From Acidimicrobiales bacterium (GTDB lineage: Bacteria > Actinomycetota > Acidimicrobiia > Acidimicrobiales > CADCSY01), in the NCBI GenBank assembly GCA_030447125.1, contig JAUJLZ010000118.1, positions 1 to 6,257 on the forward strand: a stretch of DNA of 6,257 nucleotides. Reading direction: 5' to 3'. Of the stretch, positions 1 through 6,257 are shown piece by piece. Within the stretch, counting starts at the first letter, position 1, and every line of letters starts with the position of its first letter. Under the pieces are notes generated by a model. It did no database searches, was not told the DNA's origin, and saw nothing but the letters and a program-made list of their open reading frames with translations. A program made the translations under genes and the position numbers.

Positions 1-1514
1 GTGGTCGCTGCCTTTGTGGTCGGCGCCTGCTTGGCCGTTCCCTCGGGATCCACGTCCGGCGCTGTCCCGGGGACAGCCTCGACCAGGGCCTCGGCCGGCG
101 CCGGGTCCGGGGTCGCCGTCGTCGTGGTCACTGCCTTGCGTGCAGCCCGCTTCGCCGGAGCGGTGGCGGTGGCGGTGGCGGGCTCGGTGACCCCCTGGGC
201 GGCTGGTCCCTCGGTCGCCTCCGGAGGACTCAGCGTCCTGGGCCCCCGCTTCCTGGCCGTGCTCTTCTTGACCACGGCGGGGGGGCCTTCCTGGTCGGCC
301 AGCCCTTCGGGGCGGGACTCGTCCACAGCCGGCACCGGATCTGACGCCAGCAGGCGAGCTCGGCGCGCACGAGAGGGCCGGTCCGCCACCGCCGGCGCGT
401 CGGTCGTCGGCACGGTCGGCGTGGTCTCGTCGCTCTCCGTTGGCAGCGGCGCAGCGGCCTGGCGCGTGCGGGTCCTTCGGGGCGTCGAAGCAGGAGCAGC
501 GGCGTCGCCCGCTTCGGGCTCCGACGCAGGCGTCATGTCCGCTTCGAGCTGCTCGAAGCCGGGGATGGCCAGGTCGATGCCACGCCGCGGCGCGTCGATG
601 GCCTGGACCACAAAGGTGCGGACCTCACCCCGGTGCAGCAGGTCGCGGGCGCTACGAGGCGCAGGATCTCCCATGAACTTCAACGCCAGATAGCAGCGGA
701 CATCACCGACTTGGACGAAGGCACCGTGACTGGTGAAGGTCAAGACCTCACCCTCCACCTTCTGGCCGGGGCCATGCTCGGCGATGAACTCGATGAACGG
801 GAGAGGTTCATTGACGGCTTGCAACGAAGACGAGGACGAGGGCCGGCGACGTGAGGTGGTGGCTGCCTCCCGCTCGACCTCGACCGGCTTGGGGAGCGGG
901 CGGTCATCCGGTTCCACCGCCCTGGCCCGCACCGGTTCCCGCCGGGGAGAACGTGGCGGCGGCTTGGTGGGCACCGGGGGCGGACCCGTGGCCGTGGCTG
1001 ACAGGACCCGCCTCGAGCCACCCGATCGCCCCGATGCCGAGAGCCGGCCCCGGCGTTCTCCGCTCCCCCGGGTCGCCATCCGGCTCTTCGGTCCCCGCAC
1101 GGGGGTGCGCTCGGTGAAGATCCAACCCACCTCGGGCACGGGCTTGCCGCCGATCAGCCGGCCCTCGTCGAAGAGCCACTCGTACTCGCCGTGGAACTCC
1201 TGGAACGAGTCGTTGGAAAAGACGGTGGCGCCTGACCGGTCGGCGATCTCGAGCAGGAACTTGTCACCCCTGCCGATGGTGCCCGCCGGGGGGGTCACCA
1301 GCTCGTTGGCCGCCAGCGCCTCTTCGTACGTCTGCTTCTCCGAAGCGTCGATCCGGTGGCCGAAGGTGGCATCGACCACGACCGTCCAGGTCTCGAAGGG
1401 CCGCTCCTTCACCAGTGCGCTCACGGCTTCGTCCAACTGGGCCAGGCTGGGCAAGCTGCGGCCCTCGGTGGCGATGTTGGACCCGTCGATGACCAGATGG
1501 CGGGTATCAGCCAT
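1..1514 (-). CDS. NYN (Zc3h12a-like) ribonuclease domain plus S1-like RNA-binding protein, partial (C-terminus off the left edge)
   Basis: At least 504 codons are open from ATG at 1514-1512 to the window edge, with no stop seen. Residues 6-141 resemble the Zc3h12a/NYN ribonuclease family: an IDGSN strand with D10, a VVVDATFGHR strand with D48, GRGDKF with D84, SNDSF with D102, then EWLFDEGRL and a closing GWIF...PVRG. These acidic residues fit the metal-binding nuclease site of PIN/NYN folds. Residues about 142-240 form an Arg/Pro-rich linker. Residues about 248-320 look like an S1/OB domain (GEVLTFTSHGAFV, then RRGIDLAIPGF). From about 325 onward the chain is low-complexity Ala/Pro/Thr/Glu with basic KK/KR patches, probably disordered. 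No signal peptide or membrane segment is visible, so it is probably cytoplasmic. The inferred role is an RNase acting on RNA held by the S1 domain and basic tail; the substrate is unknown. The start is fixed by a purine-rich ribosome-binding site and the immediate IDGSN strand. It lies 273 bases downstream of kgd on the same strand. Confidence 0.85.
   Translation of the reverse strand, partial: MADTRHLVIDGSNIATEGRSLPSLAQLDEAVSALVKERPFETWTVVVDATFGHRIDASEKQTYEEALAANELVTPPAGTIGRGDKFLLEIADRSGATVFSNDSFQEFHGEYEWLFDEGRLIGGKPVPEVGWIFTERTPVRGPKSRMATRGSGERRGRLSASGRSGGSRRVLSATATGPPPVPTKPPPRSPRREPVRARAVEPDDRPLPKPVEVEREAATTSRRRPSSSSSLQAVNEPLPFIEFIAEHGPGQKVEGEVLTFTSHGAFVQVGDVRCYLALKFMGDPAPRSARDLLHRGEVRTFVVQAIDAPRRGIDLAIPGFEQLEADMTPASEPEAGDAAAPASTPRRTRTRQAAAPLPTESDETTPTVPTTDAPAVADRPSRARRARLLASDPVPAVDESRPEGLADQEGPPAVVKKSTARKRGPRTLSPPEATEGPAAQGVTEPATATATAPAKRAARKAVTTTTATPDPAPAEALVEAVPGTAPDVDPEGTAKQAPTTKAAT
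161..181. repeat. Short tandem repeat of a 6-base unit inside the NYN-S1 tail
   Basis: Three and a half perfect copies of the unit CGGTGG are seen on the plus strand. On the coding (minus) strand they encode alternating Ala-Thr in the low-complexity tail. The unit length is a multiple of three, so changes in copy number would keep the frame and only lengthen or shorten the tail. It may vary between strains; this is inference. Confidence 0.6.
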
Positions 1515-1535
1515 GATCCATCCCTCTCTCCTCTC
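1515..1535 (-). promoter_or_regulatory. Ribosome-binding site of the NYN-S1 gene
   Basis: On the minus strand a purine run (GAGAGGAGAGAGGG) precedes the ATG. The GAGGG core at 1526-1522 leaves 7 bases to the start codon, a normal Shine-Dalgarno spacing, and a second GGAG lies further out at 1531-1528. This supports the chosen ATG. It also sets this gene apart from kgd and ettA, neither of which has a comparable well-spaced purine run. Confidence 0.65.
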
Positions 1536-1557
1536 GATGGTGGGTCCGCATGCCGGC

Positions 1558-1572
1558 CCGGTCGTCGACCGG
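1558..1572. repeat. Short inverted repeat upstream of the NYN-S1 start
   Basis: CCGGTC at 1558-1563 and GACCGG at 1567-1572 pair perfectly around a 3-base loop, about 44 bases upstream of the ATG. There is no following U-run, so it is not a standard terminator. It contains GTCGACCGGC (1564-1573), a 10-base word also present in the inverted repeat of the other intergenic region (5536-5545). It could be a leader hairpin or a protein site, or a chance palindrome in GC-rich DNA. Confidence 0.4.
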
Positions 1573-1787
1573 CGCCAACACCATCCCGGCCTCCGTCCCT
1601 CAGGATCGAGGAGCCACGGATGGACCCACGGTGCACCCGCCCTGTTCGTCACCGAGCGCTACGAGGCGGGAAGCCGAAGCGCCGGTTTCATCGTTCGTCC
1701 TGCGTTCCCTCTTCTTGAGAGGAAGGTAGGAGTCGGCCAAACCTTACCGGGCCACGAGTGCGAACGGGTGGAGGGGGACCAGGCCGT

Positions 1788-4700
1788 TCAGTCGACTCCT
1801 TCGAAGGCACGGTCGAGCAGCTCCTCCTGCTCGCGCAGATGGAGCTTGAAGCTGCCCGTGGCCGGGCTGCCGTACTCGTGGCGGCTGGCGTGGCCCAGCT
1901 TGAACCCGCCGCCGATGGTCCGATGCAGGCGACCGTGCACGTAGGGCCACGGGCCCATGTTCTCGGGCTCCTCCTGGAGCCAGTACATCGAGTCGGCGCC
2001 CCGGTAGTGCTCGAGCAGCTCGGCCAGGGCGTGCTCGGGCCAGGGGTAGAGCTGCTCGACCCGCACCACGGCCACGGGCGCGTTGACCTGGTCGCGGCGC
2101 AACATGGCGTCGTAGGCCACCTTGCCCGAGCACAGGATCACCCGCCGGACCGATGCGTGGTCACGTACGCCAGGATCGTCGAGGACGTGCCGGAACGAAT
2201 CGTGGACGAGCTCGTCGAGCAACGAGCGGGACTCTCGTGCCCTGAGCAGGTACTTGGGCGTGAACACGACCAATGGCTTGCGACGGACCGGGCGTACCTG
2301 GCGCCGCAGGAGGTGGAAGTACTGGGCCGCAGTGGTGGCGTTGACGAGCTGCATGTTGTCATCGGCGCACAGCGTCAAGAAGCGCTCGATGCGACCCGAG
2401 GAGTGCTCCGGGCCCTGGCCGTCGTACCCGTGGGGCAACAGCAGCACCAGCCCTGAGCGCTGGCCCCACTTCTCCTCGGCGGCGGCGAGGAACTGATCGA
2501 CCACGATCTGCCCGCCGTTCACGAAGTCGCCGAACTGGGCCTCCCAACAGACCAGCGCCTCGGTGTGCACCACCGAGTAGCCGTACTCGAAGCCCATCGC
2601 CGCGTACTCCGAGAGCGACGAGTCGTAGACCCAGAACTTGCCCTGGTCAGGAGCGACCTGGGCCAGGGGAACGTGCTCGGCTCCGCTGCGGTGGTCGAAC
2701 AGGACCGAGTGGCGGTGGGAGAACGTCCCCCGCCGGGTGTCCTGGCCGGTGAGGCGGATGTCGGTGCCCTCGGCCAGGAGCGAGCCGAGGGCCAGAGCCT
2801 CGGCCGTCGCCCAGTCGACCTTGCCCGTCTCCCAGAGCTGGCGCCGGGCCTCGAACTGGCGGGCCAGCTTCGGGTGGACCTCGAAGCCATCCGGCATCCG
2901 CTCCAGAGCTTCGAGCACGGCCCCGAGCGGGGTCCGAGCAACGGCGGTGCTGCCGTCGGGCCCGGTGTTGATGGGCGCAGGTGGAGGTACGGGACGTACT
3001 GGGGGGGAGGAGGAAGGTAGAGCCCGGGTCTGATCGAATGCCTGCTGCAGCCGCTCGGAGAAGTCACCGAGCGCCCCCTCCGCCTCGTCAAGGGTGATGT
3101 CGCCCCGCTTCACCAGGAGCTCCACGTAGAGCTTGCGCACCGATCGCCGCTGCTCGATGCGGCGATACAGCAGCGGTTGGGTGTAGCTCGGGTCGTCGCC
3201 CTCGTTGTGCCCGAAGCGCCGGTAGCACCACATGTCGATGACCACGTCACGGTTGAAGGCCTGGCGGTACTCGAAGGCCAGCCGGGCCACCCGCACACAC
3301 GCCTCGGGGTCGTCGCCGTTGACGTGGAAGATGGGTGCTTGGACCATCTTGGCCACATCGGTGGCGTAGACCGAAGAACGTCCGAACTCGGGCGCAGTGG
3401 TGAAGCCGAGTTGGTTGTCGATCACCAGGTGGACGGTGCCACCGGTGCGGTACCCCCGCAGGTCGGACAGGTTGAGGGTCTCAGCCACCACCCCCTGGCC
3501 GGCGAAGGCGGCGTCGCCGTGGACCAACAGGGGCAGGATCGAGTACGTCGTGGGTTGATCGATCAGGTCCTGGTGGGCCCGGACCATGCCCTCGACCACC
3601 GGGTCGACGGCTTCGAGGTGCGAAGGGTTGGCCGCCAGCTCCACGTCGATCTCCACGCCCTGGCGGCTGTGGAAGCGGCCTCTCGCCCCGAGGTGGTACT
3701 TCACGTCGCCCGAACCCTGCACCATGCCGGGATCGACGATCCCCTCGAACTCCCCGAAGATCTGATCGAGGGGCTTGCCCACGATGTTCGACAACACGTT
3801 GAGGCGACCCCGGTGGGCCATGCCCATGACCACCCGGGCGAGACCGGCGTTCGCCGCGGCATCGAGCACGGCGTCGAGCAGGGGCACGGCCGCCTCCGCT
3901 CCCTCGATGCCGAAGCGCTTGGCGCCCACGTACTTGGTGGCCAAGAAGCGCTCGAAGGCCTCGGCGGCGTTGAGCCGTCCGAGGATGTGGCGTTGCTCGT
4001 CGGGGCCGAGGGCGACGTTGACCCCTTCGACGTGGCGTTGGATCCAGCGCTTCTGCTCCGGGTCCTGGATGTGCATGTACTCGATGCCCACGGTCCGGCA
4101 GTAGGCGTCGCGCAGGATGCGCAGGATCTCGCCCAGGGCCAGGCGATGGGTACCGGCCAGGCCTCCGGTGAGGAACTCGCGGTCGAGGTCCCAGATGGTG
4201 AGGCCGTACGTGGCGGGGTCGAGCTCGGGGTGCATGTGCGGTTCCTTGACCGCCAGCGGGTCGAGGTCGGCGATGAGGTGGCCCCGGACCCGGTGCATGT
4301 TGATGACCCGGTTCACCTGCATCTGCTTCTCGAGGTGGGTGTCGGGGACGGCGACGGGGTTGACGTCGCGGCGCCACTGCACCGCCTCGTAGGGGATGCC
4401 GAGGGAGCGGAAGATGTCGTCGTAGAAGCGGTCGGCGCCGAGCAGCAACTCGTGGACCCGCTGGAGGAACAGGCCCGACTCCGCCCCCTGGATGATGCGG
4501 TGGTCATAGGTGGAGCTGAGGGTGACCACCTTCGAGACGCCGAGCTCGGCCAGCGCCCGAGGGTCGGCGGCCTGGTACTCCGCCGAGTGGTCGATGGCAC
4601 CCACCCCCACGATCAAGCCCTGGCCCCGCACCAGGCGGGGCACCGAGGCCACCGTGCCGATGGTGCCGGGGTTGGTGAGCGTGACGGTGGTTCCGGCCAG

Positions 4701-5381
4701 GTCGTCGGCGCTGAGGCGGTTGGAGCGGACCTTGCGGATCACCTCCTGGTAGGCGGCGTGGAAACCCCGGAAGTCGAGGGTGTCGGCGTCGCGGATGCAT
4801 GGCACGATCAGGCTGCGACTGCCGTCGGGCTTCTCCACGTCGACGGCGAGGCCGAGGCCCAGGCGACCGTGGCGGACCACGCCGGGCTCACTGTCGACCT
4901 CGGCGTAGGCCGCGTTCATCACCGGCACGGCCTCGAGGGCCCGGATCACGGCGTAGGCGATGAGGTGGGTGAAGCTGACCTTGCCGCCCCGGGTGCGCCC
5001 CAGGTAGCCGTTGACCACCTGGCGGTTGACCTCCAGCAGCTTCGCCGGCACGATGCGAAAGCTGGTGGCGGTGGGCACCTCGAGGCTCGCCTCCATGGTG
5101 CGGGCGATGCGGGCGGCCACGCCGAGAAGACGTTCGGCCCCCGGGACTGCGGACGCGGACACGCTGGGGCTTGCCATCGGCTCGTCCGATGGGGGCGGCG
5201 TCTCGGGAAGCTGAAGGACAGGAGCGGGCGGACGGGCTGGCGCCGGGTCGATCCGGTAGTCGGCGAAGAACTCCTGCCACCGCTCCCCCACCGACGCCGG
5301 ATCATCCAGGTAGCGCTCGTACATCTCGTCGACGAGCCAGGCGTTGGGACCAAAGGTGGTGCTCGGCCCGGGCTGCGTCAC
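1788..5381 (-). CDS. kgd: Multifunctional 2-oxoglutarate dehydrogenase E1 / succinyltransferase E2 (Kgd/OdhA type)
   Basis: The complete protein has 1197 residues, close to mycobacterial Kgd (about 1230). The E1 part decarboxylates 2-oxoglutarate with thiamine diphosphate in the TCA cycle, and the fused E2 part transfers succinyl to lipoyl groups. No lipoyl domain is present; in studied actinobacteria another subunit (AceF) supplies it. Order: N-terminal helix with FGPNAWLVDEMYERY (residues 10-24); Pro/Ala linker about 45-80; E2 catalytic domain about 85-330 with YDHRIIQG and catalytic-type H294; then E1. E1 shows MAHRGRLN (H523), the thiamine diphosphate motif from GDAAF (D623) to IDNQ (N656), RRFGHNEGDDPS (H725), SHRHS (889-891), PHGYDGQGPEHSSGR (H984) and a C-terminal LQEEPENMGPWPYV. 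A variable Pro/Ser-rich loop lies near 785-805. The start is GTG; upstream to the in-frame stop at 5462-5460 there is no other start codon. In relatives it is inhibited by GarA/OdhI and stimulated by acetyl-CoA; neither is visible here. All recognised motifs are intact. Confidence 0.97.
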   Translation of the reverse strand: MTQPGPSTTFGPNAWLVDEMYERYLDDPASVGERWQEFFADYRIDPAPARPPAPVLQLPETPPPSDEPMASPSVSASAVPGAERLLGVAARIARTMEASLEVPTATSFRIVPAKLLEVNRQVVNGYLGRTRGGKVSFTHLIAYAVIRALEAVPVMNAAYAEVDSEPGVVRHGRLGLGLAVDVEKPDGSRSLIVPCIRDADTLDFRGFHAAYQEVIRKVRSNRLSADDLAGTTVTLTNPGTIGTVASVPRLVRGQGLIVGVGAIDHSAEYQAADPRALAELGVSKVVTLSSTYDHRIIQGAESGLFLQRVHELLLGADRFYDDIFRSLGIPYEAVQWRRDVNPVAVPDTHLEKQMQVNRVINMHRVRGHLIADLDPLAVKEPHMHPELDPATYGLTIWDLDREFLTGGLAGTHRLALGEILRILRDAYCRTVGIEYMHIQDPEQKRWIQRHVEGVNVALGPDEQRHILGRLNAAEAFERFLATKYVGAKRFGIEGAEAAVPLLDAVLDAAANAGLARVVMGMAHRGRLNVLSNIVGKPLDQIFGEFEGIVDPGMVQGSGDVKYHLGARGRFHSRQGVEIDVELAANPSHLEAVDPVVEGMVRAHQDLIDQPTTYSILPLLVHGDAAFAGQGVVAETLNLSDLRGYRTGGTVHLVIDNQLGFTTAPEFGRSSVYATDVAKMVQAPIFHVNGDDPEACVRVARLAFEYRQAFNRDVVIDMWCYRRFGHNEGDDPSYTQPLLYRRIEQRRSVRKLYVELLVKRGDITLDEAEGALGDFSERLQQAFDQTRALPSSSPPVRPVPPPAPINTGPDGSTAVARTPLGAVLEALERMPDGFEVHPKLARQFEARRQLWETGKVDWATAEALALGSLLAEGTDIRLTGQDTRRGTFSHRHSVLFDHRSGAEHVPLAQVAPDQGKFWVYDSSLSEYAAMGFEYGYSVVHTEALVCWEAQFGDFVNGGQIVVDQFLAAAEEKWGQRSGLVLLLPHGYDGQGPEHSSGRIERFLTLCADDNMQLVNATTAAQYFHLLRRQVRPVRRKPLVVFTPKYLLRARESRSLLDELVHDSFRHVLDDPGVRDHASVRRVILCSGKVAYDAMLRRDQVNAPVAVVRVEQLYPWPEHALAELLEHYRGADSMYWLQEEPENMGPWPYVHGRLHRTIGGGFKLGHASRHEYGSPATGSFKLHLREQEELLDRAFEGVD

Positions 5382-5388
5382 AGGCTCC

Positions 5389-5394
5389 AGGGTA
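5389..5394 (-). promoter_or_regulatory. Candidate -10 box of kgd, possibly giving a leaderless mRNA
   Basis: On the minus strand TACCCT fits the actinobacterial TAnnnT -10 consensus and ends 7 bases before the GTG start. Transcription starting at the usual distance would begin at or next to the start codon. No recognisable -35 is seen about 17 bases further upstream. The alternative is leadered translation using GGAG only 3 bases from the GTG, which is closer than normal. Confidence 0.35.
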
Positions 5395-5530
5395 ACGGCC
5401 GGCCGTCTGGCGGCTGCCCCGGAGGCCGACCGGGCACGGTGGCTAGGTGCAGGATGTTCCTACTGCAGCCTCGATGCGCGGGTGTCACAATGGTGAGGCG
5501 CGGACACGTTCCGCTGCCAACCCCCCAAGG

Positions 5531-5577
5531 CACGAGTCGACCGGCACCTCACCAGCACGGGTGCCGGTCGACGAGTG
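5531..5577. repeat. 13-bp perfect inverted repeat between kgd and ettA
   Basis: The arms at 5536-5548 and 5560-5572 (GTCGACCGGCACC and its exact complement) enclose an 11-base loop. Beyond a two-base mismatch, three more outer pairs form (5531-5533 with 5575-5577). As RNA this would be a very stable hairpin, but no U-run follows on either strand and no gene converges here, so it is not an ordinary terminator. It sits about 70 bases upstream of the ettA start and about 155 upstream of the kgd start. Possible roles are an operator, an insulator or a dispersed extragenic palindrome. Confidence 0.75.
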
Positions 5578-5629
5578 TCGCTCGACTCGAGTGCCCAGGG
5601 GCCGGGCCCGATGGTGGAGCGCCCGCCGG

Positions 5630-5635
5630 TACCGT
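5630..5635 (+). promoter_or_regulatory. Candidate -10 box of ettA, possibly giving a leaderless mRNA
   Basis: TACCGT matches TAnnnT and ends 6 bases before the ATG at 5642. No clear Shine-Dalgarno sequence is present in the intervening bases, only a GGGG run. The spacing suggests that transcription starts at or next to the start codon. No good -35 is visible. Confidence 0.4.
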
Positions 5636-5641
5636 CGGGGC

Positions 5642-6257
<616 letters not shown>

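Larger units (their letters stand above)
1515..1787. other. Intergenic region between kgd and the NYN-S1 gene
   Basis: These 273 bases follow the kgd stop codon and precede the NYN-S1 start on the minus strand. I find no convincing coding sequence, RNA gene or U-tailed terminator. Two inverted repeats are visible: a compact one at 1558-1572, and an 8-bp pair, GTGGGTCC at 1540-1547 with GGACCCAC at 1622-1629, separated by 74 bases. If the NYN-S1 gene is read from kgd or from a promoter near 1700-1787, these would fold in a long structured 5' leader. No -10/-35 pair is good enough to call. Confidence 0.5.
5382..5641. other. Divergent intergenic region between kgd and ettA
   Basis: These 260 bases must hold the promoters of both divergent genes. 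Visible content: a TAnnnT box immediately upstream of each start codon, a strong inverted repeat at 5531-5577 and an 8-bp palindrome ACTCGAGT at 5585-5592. I see no credible small gene or RNA gene. Confidence 0.7.

Noticed and set aside
1..693. A 230-codon plus-strand open frame at the left edge
   Set aside because: It is a low-complexity Ala/Gly/Ser/Val shadow of the NYN-S1 tail; the minus-strand frame carries the recognisable S1 domain over the same bases.
1659..1691. A 10-codon minus-strand open frame (MKPALRLPAS) that could be a leader peptide
   Set aside because: It has no ribosome-binding site, regulatory codon run or attenuator structure; short frames of this size arise by chance.
1702..1717. 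Possible terminator hairpin (CCTCT/AGAGG) downstream of kgd
   Set aside because: The stem is only 5 bp and no U-run follows in either direction.
733..1944. A 403-codon plus-strand open frame spanning the NYN-S1 gene, the gap and the end of kgd
   Set aside because: It crosses two well-supported minus-strand coding regions, has Ser/Arg-rich noise composition and no recognisable motif.
5457..5491. Possible upstream promoter of ettA with CACAAT as -10
   Set aside because: No acceptable -35 lies at 16-19 bases, and the match to TAnnnT is poor compared with the box at 5630-5635.

Overview
The window is very GC-rich, with the strong third-position GC bias of a high-GC Actinomycetota genome. The clearest lineage marker is the 2-oxoglutarate dehydrogenase gene. 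It is the actinobacterial Kgd/OdhA type, in which an E2 acyltransferase catalytic domain is fused in front of the E1 decarboxylase. A deep-branching group such as Acidimicrobiia is plausible, but that is inference from general character and not shown by the sequence.

Layout from left to right. (1) Bases 1-1514, minus strand, running off the left edge: a protein with an N-terminal NYN/Zc3h12a-like ribonuclease domain, a basic linker, an S1-like RNA-binding domain and a long low-complexity Ala/Thr/Pro/Arg/Lys tail. (2) Bases 1515-1787: a 273-base gap with a strong Shine-Dalgarno region and small inverted repeats, and no gene that I can support. (3) Bases 1788-5381, minus strand: complete kgd, 1197 codons, starting at GTG. 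(4) Bases 5382-5641: a divergent intergenic region with a 13-bp perfect inverted repeat and a TAnnnT box at leaderless spacing in front of each flanking gene. (5) Bases 5642-6257, plus strand, running off the right edge: the first 205 codons of ettA, the ABC-F translation factor.

Kgd is a central TCA-cycle enzyme. EttA is a ribosome-bound ATPase that in E. coli couples translation to the ATP/ADP ratio. The NYN-S1 protein looks like an RNA-cleaving or RNA-processing factor. Kgd and the NYN-S1 gene are co-directional and ettA is divergent. Nothing shows that the three form one system. I see no mobile element, CRISPR array, RNA gene or defence cassette. The least ordinary items are the NYN-S1 fusion with its disordered tail and the inverted repeat between kgd and ettA. 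Both edge genes are partial, so their C-termini are not described.
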